Source: Monosporascus cannonballus | Lineage: Eukaryota; Ascomycota; Sordariomycetes; Xylariales | NCBI GenBank assembly: GCA_004154925.1 | Contig: QJNS01000084.1 | Coordinates: 62,001-126,000 of the forward strand | Direction: 5' to 3' | DNA length: 64,000 nt | Part shown: positions 14,339 to 24,790 of the stretch, in pieces | Numbering within the stretch: the first letter of the stretch is position 1 | How the letters are laid out: each line of letters starts with the position of its first letter | Notes under the pieces: generated by a model | Databases searched by the model: none | Seen by the model: the letters and a program-made list of their open reading frames with translations, nothing else | What the model was told of the DNA's origin: nothing | Program-made: the position numbers and the translations under genes

Positions 14339-14715
14339 TGTGACGGCTAGGAGGTTTAACCAACTATTAAACCTTAAGTCGACGGGTTTATGTTAGCAGG
14401 AGTATCGTGGGAATCTGAGCAATAGATACAGTAACGTATCACGTCTCGTAATACCAAGGGTGCCTTGGGTAACGATGTTGTATTGCAAGCTGAAGCTATC
14501 CAAACTATGGAAATAATGAGCGTATATATCCTTTCATAGATCCCGTTGGATCCCTTGGAACACTCCGGATCCATATACGGATAACTGCATGGATCCTGTT
14601 GGATCCCTTGGATCACTCCGGATCCATGTCACGTGATTTCGATCCACTTGGGTCCTGTTTCGGTCATCAAGTGACCGTTTCCGAGACCCTCCTTTGGTTG
14701 GGTCGTAACAACTAA
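14334..14715 (+). repeat. Solo GyA LTR (14,339-14,710) with ACTAA target duplication
   Basis: A 372-bp LTR starting TGTGACGGCTAGG and ending GGTCGTAACA interrupts the GyB-2 integrase. The five bases ACTAA occur on both sides (14,334-14,338 and 14,711-14,715), so this was a real integration later reduced to a solo LTR. It holds two copies of a 53-bp GGATCC-rich repeat (about 14,541-14,640), one fewer than the GyA-2 LTRs, and is less RIP-mutated than its host. Plus-strand reading corresponds to the antisense of GyA pol. Confidence 0.93.
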
Positions 14716-15803
14716 GGAAAGTTATTTTCGATAAGAACAAACTTTTTACTTTTAAATTCGATACCAGCTTATTTAAATAAATTGGTACTAAACTTAAGTT
14801 TTCGATACCATATTATTTCTAAACGAATAGATAAAAACACCGTTTAATTAACCTTTAAAATAATATTTCGAAACTAAATTAGTTATCAGCAAAATAATTA
14901 GAGAAAAGTTCTACTTTTAGCGTAAATAACTTACAATATATTAATTAACGAAACTTTAGACCAATTTTTTATATAGCTATATACAACAATAACACAAAAA
15001 TATAGCAACTAGAACAATCGTTTATTAAGGTTTCGAAAATTACTATAATTACATTAAAAGCAGATATACTAGTAATACAAATTAAGATAATTTAAATTCG
15101 TTTCGAAGAGAATTTACTTACAATGTTTTAAACAAGACGCAACTTCAAATATCTTATAAATTAAAATAAAAAAGCCCAATAAGAGGCTTAATTTTATAAA
15201 CTTTGATCTATTGAAAGTTAACGAGGTTATGTCCAAAACTAAGGATCGGCTATCACTGCTCAAAAATATAAAAATATATCCTGTTTTTTATATTTCAATA
15301 TTCGAACCAATCTCCGAAAACGCCCGATTAGAAATAAATTTGAAAATTAAAAAAAGACGATAACGAATACAAGGTTAAAGGAATATGAGATTTTAAAATA
15401 ATCAAAAACAAAATTCAATACTTAGTTAAATAAGAAAAATATTTACATAAAGAAAACACTTAGAAACTACTTAACTATCTAACGAACGCTATAAACCTAA
15501 TTAAGACGTTTTATCGCTAAAATCCTAACCGACCGTTTCTAGCGCGGCTAATATCGTAGACAATAACGGTCTCTCGCTTAAATCTAAATTTGCGGTATTC
15601 CAGTCGAAGGAAGTAAAGGCCTTTGTTATAACGCTTAGTTCGAAAACAAGTTGCGCTCGTTTCGCCTTTACGTAACGACGTTTTTCTTTTAACCTTTCTT
15701 ATTTTTCTAGTTAATCCAGTTTATATCTTTTCTTCAGGATTATAAAGGCTTTCTTTTCGAGAATATTTTATTATAACCAAAGACGTTTTAATCAATTAAC
15801 GAA
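14716..15803 (+). mobile_element. GyB-2 part 2: integrase C-terminus and chromodomain-like end
   Basis: Plus-strand translation continues the integrase (the part that reads as the 'NKTLDQ' and 'LLPLAEF'-type region of gypsy elements), then a C-terminal module around 15,330-15,500 that resembles a chromodomain: an acidic start, IQYLVK-type strand, the ENTW motif and a following helix. Chromodomain tails are known in gypsy 'chromovirus' integrases, where they guide insertion to heterochromatin. Stops are RIP-type. The 3' part overlaps, on the opposite strand, the antisense frame described separately. It is interrupted at 15,804 by GyA-2. Confidence 0.65.
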
Positions 15804-16242
15804 TGTGACGGCTAGGCGGTTTAACCAACTATTAAACCTTAGTCGTACGGGTTTATGTTAGCAGGAGTATCGTGGGACTTTGTAATAATAAAATAACTTA
15901 ATTACGTCTCTTAATATTAAAGGTGTAAAAACGTATTATAAACGATTGGTATTAATAAGTGTTACAAGCTAAAACTATTTGAATTACGGAAATAATAAGC
16001 GTATATATTCTTTTATGGACCCCGTTAAATCCCTTAGATTATTCCGGATCCATATACGGATAACTGCATAAATCCCGTTAGATCTCTTAAATTACTCCGG
16101 ATCTATATACGGATAACTATATAGATCCCGTTAGATCTTTTGGATTACTCCGGATTTATATTACGTGATTTCGACCCATTTAGGTCCTGTTTCGGTCACC
16201 AAATGACCATTTTTAAGACCTTTCTTTGGCTGAGTTATAACA
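15804..16242 (-). repeat. 3' LTR of GyA-2, 439 bp
   Basis: The plus strand begins TGTGACGGCTAGG and ends GAGTTATAACA. It contains three 53-bp repeat units (about 16,017-16,170) related to CATGGATCCCGTTGGATCC, and a 14-bp insertion relative to the solo LTR at 14,339; one extra 53-bp unit plus this 14 bp exactly accounts for the length difference of 67 bp. Confidence 0.93.
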
Positions 16243-16262
16243 CGATTTTCCTTTTTCCCAAA
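16243..16262 (-). other. Polypurine tract of GyA-2
   Basis: Read on the minus strand, the bases directly before the 3' LTR are GGGAAAAAGGAAAATCG, a purine run of the kind that primes plus-strand synthesis in LTR retrotransposons. A closely similar run (GGGAAAAAGAAAATCG) lies directly before the 3' LTR of GyA-3 at 38,189-38,204, which supports both the orientation and the function. Confidence 0.75.
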
Positions 16263-16309
16263 TTTTGCCCTTAAGACTTTTCTGGTAAGTTTCTTTTTTA
16301 TTTGTAATT

Positions 16310-16924
16310 ATATGCGGCCGAATCACTAAGAACTGTAAACGTATTAACCAGAAAGAAAAGCGCGAAGCTTTAGCTTTTTTTGTTTTTAATTCTGGTTTTG
16401 GAATTATGCTTTATATACCTTGTTTTCGTGTTGGTAACTTTTGTATTATGTTAAATGGTATACCGCGTTATTAGTAATGCATCCTGAAAAAACGTTATTG
16501 CGATAATTCCGGTATTTCCTTTTCTTCCTTAAATAATATCAATAAAAAAATAAAACGTTTGCGGTTAGAAAAATTTTCCGCCCGGCAGAATTTTCGTAAT
16601 ACTTATTAAAAGTTATTAACCGTATTCCGTCGTTTGGATAAGGTGTTATTTCGTTTAAAGCGTTTTCGTACTTAGCAGGATTTTTTTCGCAAAAAGGGCG
16701 TGGAAATAATTAACTGAGGTTTTTAGTCCCTGGACGAACTGGAAAAGCAGGAAAAGGCCGATCGTCTGAAGGCGGAGTATGGACGTTTAGAAAACGAATT
16801 TCGTTCGGCATTTCCTGAATGGTTTTATTCCGTTGATCCTATCGTAAATGTGGATTGGAACGTAATTATCTTTGGTGGTTTCGTTATTGTTAGTGAAAAT
16901 TTTTCAATAGGCGTTAGGTGTTAA
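16310..16924 (+). pseudogene. Antisense frame in GyA-2: Zn2Cys6-type cluster plus coiled coil, about 204 codons
   Basis: On the strand opposite to pol, between the integrase end and the 3' LTR, one frame can be followed without a frameshift from 16,310 to the TAA at 16,922. The start codon is not certain; position 16,310 is ATA, one transition from ATG. Residues 35, 38, 45, 54, 57 and 64 have the exact Zn2Cys6 spacing C-x2-C-x6-C-x8-C-x2-C-x6-C; residues 35 and 54 are Tyr (TAT), one RIP change from Cys (TGT). A basic, Leu-spaced helical region follows, then SLDELEKQEKADRLKAEYG and an aromatic/acidic tail. The few internal TAG/TGA/TAA codons are mostly explained by Gln, Arg or Trp codons. The combination resembles a small fungal DNA-binding protein, but no function is shown. 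It is broken here. Confidence 0.72.
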
Positions 16925-19900
16925 TAAGATTTTTGGCAGGTTTCCAGATATTTTCGGAATTTGGGTGCTTTTTTCATTTGATTAGGTACTAGGTAAATCC
17001 GTTTTGTTTCCGCATGTCGAGAATTTTTTCCATTTTATATGCTTATTCGTTCTTTATTTCCACATTATTTTGTGCCGTATGCATTTTAATTATATCCGTT
17101 ATTAACTTAAGTAAAAAAACGTAAAAGATTTAATAAAGTTTAATTTTTGATATAAGTTCTAATTAGTAATTAATTTTTTAAAATTTTCTTGGTAATATTA
17201 TATAGACCGATATATTTGAAATCGAGTTTTTGCTGGGTTATTTCGTTTAAATATTTTTTATAATAAGGAAAACCATTTTTCCTTTTTCGAAGGTTAGTTC
17301 TTTTAACCTTTTCCGGTTATAATACTTATTTATTTGATTCCGTACGAATTCCAATTCTGTTTTTATTTTTTAATACAGTTATCGTAATTGTTTTAACGTA
17401 AGGATTATTTTAATATTAATTGAATTATTATCACATATTGTTTTATAAATTTCTGAAATAAAAATAAAAATTGGGCTTATAGGTGTTATTTTGATATTTT
17501 CGTAATAACTAGTATTATAAGCTAATTATACGATCGGTAACTTTTTAACCTAATTATTTTATTCGTAATTGATATAATATCGTAAGTAAATTTTTGAAAT
17601 TTAATTTATTTATTTTATTTATTTATTTATTTAAGATTTAAATTTGCTCGATAACTTATAATTTAGGCCGATTTATGCCATAAAGTTTTGCTAAAACTTA
17701 GATGTAAAAATTAATCCTTTATTTAATATAATTTCTATTCGTGATCCGTATATGCTAAAGATGTATTTGAAAAAAAAATATATTAGTTATTCGGCGTTTG
17801 TATTCTTATAATATGGTAAAAAATAGGAGAATTTCGTAAATCGATCGATAATTACGGAAATGCTATTATAATGTATTCCCGTAACTGGATTTTTTAAGGT
17901 AAGGAGTTTGGTAATAAAGTTAAATATAACTAAATACTATAGTCGCTTTGCGATTGGTAATAATTGTAATTTTTCGTATGGCTTATGTTATTAAGTTTTT
18001 GCTTTGGCGCAAACATCGTATTGTCGTATGAGCTTTTATATTGTTAATTTTATTCTAAAAAAAAGAATATATATGTTAAAGTCGTTTTAAAATTTTATAA
18101 ATCCCTGGATATCCATATAATAGATATTCGTATATTTTTCGTGCCAAATCCTTCTGGTATTTGTTTAGAATTTATATCTTATTCGTTTTTTAGTTTTTTA
18201 AAAATTGTCGTTATACTGCTAGATTTTCTAACATATATCGAAAAGTACTGCCCGAATTGTCGTAATCCGTTACGGTCGTAAATATCCTTTTATAATAGTA
18301 TTAAAAATTATATAGTTAATTTTGACCAATTTTGTTTCAAAATTTGGTCACCTGCTTAAAATATTTTTTCTGCCGTTTTTTAAGCCCTTTTTGTGAATAA
18401 TAACGGAGTTAAAATTCGCCAATCCTTTTGCGTCTCAAAGTTATTATTTTGTAAATTTTCCGGTCGTAATAAATTAGGTAAAGTTTTAATAATCCGTATA
18501 AACCTTTACCTGGTACAAATTTCCTTTTAGGAAGTGCCTAAATTTCCGAAATGCCATAATAATAGCCATAAATTCTTTATTTAAAATACCGTAATTAAAT
18601 TCGGCTTTTTTTAACTTATACGAAAAAAATACAATAAGGTATAATTTGTTTTAATTATTTTGTTATCGGATTATTACGCTTAATACGTAATTCGAAATAT
18701 CGGTTTTTAGTTTAATAAGGCGGTTTGGATTGTATATAATTAGTTCTGGTTTGTTAATAATCGTATTTTTAACTTTCTGAAATGTTTTTTCTGTATCTAG
18801 CGTTTATTTAATTTTTTTTTTCGTAAAACTCGTTAAGAGTATAATTATTTTGCTAAATTTTCGAATAAATTTCCTGTAATAGTTAGCGAATTTAAGGAAT
18901 GCCTATACCTTTTTAATTTTTATTGGCGTTAATTATTTTATAATTATAGCGATTTTTTTTGGATTTATCTTAATATATCCTGGGGTAATAATATGTCCCA
19001 GATATTTTACCTCTTATATATAGAATTAATTTTTTTCCGTATTAATAAAAAACTTTGCGTTTTGTAAAGCTTGAAAAGTTTTATAAACGTATCCGGTATA
19101 TGTTTTTTCCTTTTTTTAAAAAAATAAAAATATCGGCGAGATAGCAAATAACGAAAATATCGAGATATTTTCGTAATACGTAATTAATTATTTGCTGGAA
19201 GATTACTGGTACGTTCGTAAGTCTTATTAATATAATCAAATATTTAAATAATCCCTATTTCGTCTTAAAAGTTATTTTTTATTCGTATCTTTTTTTAATC
19301 CTAATAAGGTTATATTTATTTTTAAAATCGAATACTATCAATTATTGAATTTTATAAAATCGGCTTTTTATTTCCGTAATTAAAAATAATAATATTCGAT
19401 TTTTAATCATAATATCGTTTAATTGTCGATAGTTAATTATAAGTTATAATTTTTTATTTTTTATTTTTCGAAAAATATAAGGTATTTTGCTGGTAATTTT
19501 AAAAGTTAAATCTATTTTTTTCGTAACCGATTTTCCAAGTATTTTTTAAGAATGCATAACTCGTTTTTATTAAAGTTATAAATAGGGTAAAACTTCGTCG
19601 AAAATCCTTTTTTAAAAATTATTTTATAATCTTATTCGCTATATTCTGGTAATTTCGTATTAAGTTCTTTTTTAAAAAAACTGTTTATATATATAGTATA
19701 ATAATAATATATTAATTAAATTTTCTAATTTTTGGGGCTATTATTCTTATTTTTTTAAATCGTTATTTAATTACTTTAATTTCGCTTTAATAATAATAAT
19801 AATAATATGTTATATTTCTTTTAATACCCGTTTTTTTATATTTTATTCCTTTAGGTAATAAAGTGTGTATCGTATTCTTATGCCTATATTCGTTGCCATT

Positions 19901-22228
19901 ATTAATTAAATATCAAGATTTTAATTTTTTTTATCTATTAATAAGGTATAAAACGAACCTTACCTAACTAATGTTTTTATTAATCAAAATTCCGTATTAA
20001 CATATCCATAATAATCCTAAGACTGTATTATAATTTTCCAATAAAATGATATCGAAATTAATTATTTGGTATTATTTTTAATAAATATTTCGAAATAAGT
20101 AATTTCGCGTATAATTTTTCTATTATCGTAAGCAAATTCCTAACCTTTGGTATTCGTCGTTATATAAGGTTTTAACTTATATTTTCATGGTAATTTAAAC
20201 TTATTCACCATATTTAATATCATATAATTTCCGCCTAAAGTTCTATAATCTATTATTGCAGTATACCAGTACGTTCTAATTCGTATTTTTAAAGTAATAA
20301 AATTATTAACGTTTTTTACTGTCGCATTTAAAGCTTTTTTTAGGAATTCCATTTAATTCCTTTAGGTTTCGTTATTTTATGCCTTTTTTGTAAGTAATTT
20401 TTTTTAATTTTTATTCGAATTTGTCGAATTTTGCTTATATTTCTTCGTTTAACGCATTAAGCTGCTATATTTATTATTATTGCCGGCGTATTATTTTTTC
20501 GAGTTGTATTAATTACTTTTAATTTTTTTACAATTCTTTTTCTTATCGAATAAATTGTTTTTTTATATTTGGAATTATATCTTATTATACGTTATCTTAA
20601 TTATTGTTTTAAAGATATCCTATAAATTAACGTATTTCTTTTTTAATAATTTCTTTTTTTAGAAATCCGTAATAAATACTAGCTGAAAATAAAGATTTGT
20701 AATAATTTTCTAATAATATTTTTTTACCGTACGTGAAATTAATTGTTTTTCCGTTTAATAATTGTATTATCCATAATAAAAAAAAGGGTTTTTTTTATAA
20801 ATATTATTCTTTTTCGGGCCGGCTTTTTTTTTCGGCTAGTTACTGGATATTTCCTGGTGTTATAGTTCGAAATTGTCGATATTATTATTTATTGTTTTTG
20901 TTATTTCCGGTTCGGTTTGGAAAATCAAATCTTTTATAATATATACAGGTAATTTGTTCGTAAATATATGGTTTTTATTTTTTGTAATTAGGATATTCTC
21001 GTCGTCGATAATATATAGCGTACATTTTGCCATATCGATTAAGGGTTCCGGGACAGATTTTTTCCGTCCAATTCTGGTATTTGCGTAATTATCCTTATAA
21101 CGCTTTTTGTTATATTCGCGATATTTGTTAAATTCGCTTTCTGGTTTTTTGCATTTTCCGTCAAATTTCTTATCGTAATAGTTCTTATTGGACCTTTTGT
21201 TATAAATCTAATATATATTTGGTTTGGATTTTGTTAATAATTTTGCTATCGTTTTCTTAATTATTTCTGGATTATTCCTCCTGTACAGGTATCCAATTAT
21301 TTTATCATGGCTTTTTGAGTTTTCTGTATTTATAGGCCTTGTATTTTATTTTGCCGTAATTAAAGCATTTAATTTGGTTTTAATTTTTTCAGTGGGTAAC
21401 GTCGAGTTCTATCGGTCCTGGCGCCGTTCCGTAAAAAATAAAAGGTACGTTTCGTTTCTTCCCCTGGTTGGATTTGTTATATCCCGAATATAAGGTATAT
21501 TATCTTTTTTTTCTGATCGTTTTTCAAATTGTTAATTATTAATCTTAATTGTTTTTATAATATATCGGTTTAGGGCAATTAATCGTTTTATCTGAATCAT
21601 TTTATTTTTTATATCTTTTTTAACTTTTTATAAAATATATTAATAAAGGTATTAATTTCGTTATTTTTTCTTTAGCCTTAGCCGTAAAGTTTTTAAAATT
21701 TACGAAGTATTTAAATACCGATCCTTTTAATTAAAATTATAAGAATTATAAAACCGTAAATTATTTTTTATCTGAATTGCCAAAATTATCGCGTATTTTA
21801 TTTTCGAAATTAATATAAAGTAAAAAAATTTTATTAACAAAATTTTCTTTATTTAACTTTTTTATTTTTAAAAAATATTTTATAATAAGTTTAAATTAAT
21901 TCACCATATTTTCCGTTAGGCATATTTTTATTATTAAAACCTAATCCGCTAGATTATTAAGGTTTAGGAAACGAAAGTAAATTCGTACTTAAGTTAAAAA
22001 GGTTTAAGGGTTATTTTTTTTATCGTAAAGCTCCGGCTTTTCAGGCTTTATGCGGGCGAAAAAGGCTTAGGCAGATAGTATAGCCTTAATTTGTCGGATT
22101 TTTTTCTTTAGTTTTCGAATTTGAACCTCAAGCTGCTAAATAAGAGTTTTCGAAGCGTTGGTCGATATTTTAACAGTATTAAATATTGTTCAGAGTTTGA
22201 CGGTATTATTAAACAAAAGCTTATAACG

Positions 22229-22667
22229 TATAACGACTAAACGGTTTAATTAATTATTAAATCTTAGTTATACGGGTTTATATTAATAGAAATATCGGAA
22301 GACTTTATAATAATGGAATAACTGAATTACGTTTTTTATTACCAAGGGTGCAAAAACGTATTATAAACGATTAATATTAATAAGTATTATAAACTGAAAT
22401 TATTTGAATTACGGAAATAATAAACGTATATATTTTTTCATGGATTCCGTTAAATCTCTTGGATTATTCCGAATTTATATACAGATAACTGCATGGATCT
22501 CGTTAAATCCCTTGGATCATTCCGGATCCATATACGGATAATTACATGGATCCCGTTAGATCCTTTGGATTACTCCGGATCCATACCACGTGATTTCGAC
22601 CCACTTAGGTCCTGTTTCGGTCACCAAATGACCGTTTCTGGGACCCTTCCTTGGCTGGGTCATAACA
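22229..22667 (-). repeat. 5' LTR of GyA-2, 439 bp
   Basis: Same length and repeat layout as 15,804-16,242, with the leading TGTGACGGCT mutated to TATAACGACT. The right end, TCATAACA, is followed by the second ACGAA of the target duplication. The right third (22,540-22,667) is nearly free of RIP changes. Confidence 0.92.
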
Positions 22668-22890
22668 ACGAACTCCTTCGTTTTTTTAACAACTTTTTAA
22701 TATACCATTATGATATTTTTTAATTTACGTTGTTCTTTTTATAAGAATATTCGTTTTTTCCCGGTTTCAGCCTAAGAATTTATATTTAATACGTTGCAGG
22801 CTAAACGTTGACGACGGGTATAATAATTACAATACGGGATATTAATTAGGCAAAAATAATGAGATTTCTAAAATCGAATATAATTCGAAT
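22668..22890 (-). pseudogene. Antisense frame in GyB-2, N-terminal part (continues at 15,803-15,500)
   Basis: Minus-strand reading from about 22,890 gives a Cys/Tyr cluster (IPYCNYYTRRQRLAC, a C-x2-C-x7-C when the Tyr is counted as a RIP-mutated Cys), then a long Lys/Leu/Gln-rich helical region. Crossing the GyA-2 insertion (counting the duplicated ACGAA once), the same frame continues at 15,803 and runs to about 15,500 with RLKEKRRYVKAKRAQLVFEL and an aromatic/acidic tail. Stops are TAA/TAG/TGA replaceable by Gln or Trp. The placement, strand, order of segments and size match the antisense frames of GyA, but the second Cys triad is not visible. The start codon is unclear. Confidence 0.5.
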
Positions 22891-23098
22891 AAAAAACAAT
22901 GTTAAAATTAAACCTTTTAATAAAATTTGCATATGTATTACGGGATTCGCGTGAATTTAATCGAGGTTTCTTTTATTTCTAAATGCGGTCTATTATGATA
23001 AAGTTAGTTAAAAACTTACGGGACTTTTTCCACGTAAAATAAAGTGGCCATTTCTGGTTCTTATGTTCAGAATAAAGATTTTTGAAAAAGGAAAATAA
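22668..23098 (+). mobile_element. GyB-2 part 3: 3' end with polypurine tract
   Basis: This is the continuation of GyB-2 after the GyA-2 insertion. No pol motif is left on the plus strand here. The last bases before the LTR (about 23,083-23,098, GAAAAAGGAAAATAA) are a polypurine tract, which fixes the plus orientation of GyB-2 and shows that the following LTR is its 3' LTR. On the minus strand it encodes the N-terminal part of the GyB antisense frame. Confidence 0.7.
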
Positions 23099-23512
23099 TA
23101 TTACAAAATTAAAGGTTTATGTTTCGAAAAAACCAACCTTTTAAAATTAGCGTAAACCTATTACGACTAAATCTCAGATAAGAAAATTGGGCCCTTTATA
23201 ATAATCTAAATAATTTAAGTAACTTAATTAAATTATATAGATTATATAGATTTACGATATATTTACTTTAAAGAATTACGATATATAATAAATCGGTTTT
23301 TTGTATAAATAATACTTACTTAGTTTTGGTTTTTTTTGTTATTGATCTAAGTTTACAGCCGAAAGTAGCCGTTTATTATTATAGAAAAAGTATGCAAATT
23401 TCTTTAACAAATAGATTACTTGATTATTTCTCGCCTTATTATTACTTACAAATTAAGATCCTTTTCAGATACTGTTTATACTTCCAGATACATGTATAAC
23501 AGGTTCGTTACA
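23099..23512 (+). repeat. 3' LTR of GyB-2, 414 bp
   Basis: Reads TATTACA...GGTTCGTTACA, the reverse complement of the well-preserved GyB solo LTR at 23,790-24,202, and is moderately RIP-mutated. It is preceded by a polypurine tract and followed directly by DDE transposase coding sequence, so GyB-2 appears to have inserted into that transposon. The matching left flank has been lost with the 5' end of GyB-2. Confidence 0.8.
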
Positions 23513-24790
23513 TCAAAATATATCTTTCTTCCGGAAATTAAGCTTCGTTTCTATAATAAATAACGGTTACTTATTTTAAATAGCCATATTATATACGTAT
23601 CCCTTGCTTTTATATAGAAATACTTTGAAAATAAAGTCGCCCTTATTTATTTTCCACCTTATTCAAAGAATAACCTTCAGCCACTCGACGTTGCCGTATT
23701 TTCCGTACTTAAAAAGGAATATCGTATCGCTTTGCGAGAGGCCGGCGGAATATTCGCAATAGCTTCCAAATACAAACGCCGTATGCTAATGTAACGAACC
23801 TGTCATACATCCACCTGGAGGTATGAGCAGTATCCGAAATGGGTCTTGATTTGCAGGTAACAATAGGGCGAGGAATGATTCAATGGTTTGTTCGTTAAAG
23901 AGATTTAAAGACTCTTCCTGCAGTAAAGAACGACCGTCTCTGGCTGTAGGCTTAGATTGATAGCTAAAGGAACGAAACTAAGTAGGTGCTATTTACATGA
24001 GAGACCGATTCATTATATATCCCAATTTCTTAGAGTGAGTGTGTTTTGGATCTATATGATCTATATTATCTGATCAATCCATCAGATCACTTAGATTACA
24101 TCGTTCTCGCCAAGAACTTCCATCCGGAGTTTAGCCGTGGCAGGCCCACGCTAAGCCTTAAAGGTTGGTCTCCTTGAGACAGGAACCCCTGTTCCTGTAA
24201 CAGCTAAAAGCGTATCGCGAGGCTGCCGAAATTGCCTTTACCGACAAAAATATCAAAGCTGGATAACGTTATACCGGTTTATTTCCTTTCAGATCTGAAA
24301 TGATATTCAAGAACCCCGAAATAATATCCCAGCCGACCTTTAAACCGAAAACACTCCTAGAACAAATGATTAACAATAAAAACGAAATCGTATACAGTTC
24401 TTACAGAGTTCTAAAACTACGAAAAAGCATGCGAACGGCGTTATACAATCAGGCGAAAACATTTCGCGATATACGGAAAGTAATAATTAAAGCTGCTAAA
24501 AAGCTTAATAGTTTTAATATCGATAACGCCGTTTTTCGCTATAACAATTAGCTCTTACGAACGAAACTCGAGAAATACAAAGGTCGCAAACGCCAAACTG
24601 TTACTAAGCAACCGAATAAGATTTTTGCGAATTTATTTAACAATAAATCGGCTAAAAACAAAGCTATTAAACGTTTAAAGTCTATAAAAGCTAGTAATTA
24701 AGATATAATTAATAGTTATATTCAAAAGTAACTTGCTAAAAAAAGGCAGCGCAAATCTACATAGCTTAAATAACTTCATTTTATTAAGAA
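23513..24790 (+). pseudogene. pogo/Fot1-like DDE transposase remnant, interrupted by a solo LTR
   Basis: Plus-strand translation from 23,513 gives the DDE-1 superfamily block RLLIL(D/N)xH followed by NKVALIYFPPYSKNNLQPLD, the 'LPPHSSHxLQPLDVxVFxxLK' signature of Tigger/pogo/Fot1 transposases. After KYKRRML the frame is interrupted at 23,790 and resumes at 24,203 with KAYREAAEIAFTDKNIKAG, then the TGLFPF block and a basic C-terminus (24,300-24,690). A few TAA/TAG/TGA codons replace Trp, Gln or similar. The N-terminal CENP-B-like DNA-binding domain and the first catalytic Asp are missing, lost on the left of GyB-2. The open frame at 24,300-24,551 is the C-terminal piece of this pseudogene, not a separate gene. 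Confidence 0.85.
23785..24207 (-). repeat. Solo GyB LTR (23,790-24,202) with GCTAA target duplication
   Basis: A 413-bp sequence, TGTAACGAACC...CCTGTAACA, with GCTAA at 23,785-23,789 and 24,203-24,207. Removing it and one GCTAA restores a continuous transposase reading frame. It is almost free of RIP changes, unlike the other GyB LTRs, so it is the best preserved reference for this LTR family and probably the most recent event in this block. Confidence 0.95.

Larger units (their letters stand above)
15799..22672 (-). mobile_element. GyA-2: complete Ty3/gypsy element with LTRs and ACGAA duplication
   Basis: The element spans 15,804-22,667 (6,864 bp). Its LTRs, 15,804-16,242 and 22,229-22,667, are both 439 bp, and ACGAA is present on each side (15,799-15,803 and 22,668-22,672). 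Orientation is minus: the gag end is at the right, pol runs leftward, and a polypurine tract precedes the 3' LTR at 16,243. RNase H/RT linker homologous to GyA-1 lies at about 18,400-19,250 and gag-like sequence at about 20,700-22,200. All pol frames are destroyed by RIP. It inserted into GyB-2, so it is the younger of the two. Plus-strand open frames at 20,733-21,493 are chance frames in gag antisense. Confidence 0.92.

Noticed and set aside
20733..21493. Overlapping open frames of 68-89 codons on the plus strand
   Set aside because: They lie in the antisense of the gag region of GyA-2, have low-complexity Phe/Leu/Ile composition and no counterpart with the same reading in GyA-1 or GyA-4.
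24300..24551. An 83-codon open frame with an ATG start taken as a separate gene
   Set aside because: It continues the transposase frame from 24,203 in phase and ends at a stop within the same conserved C-terminal region, so it is part of the DDE pseudogene.
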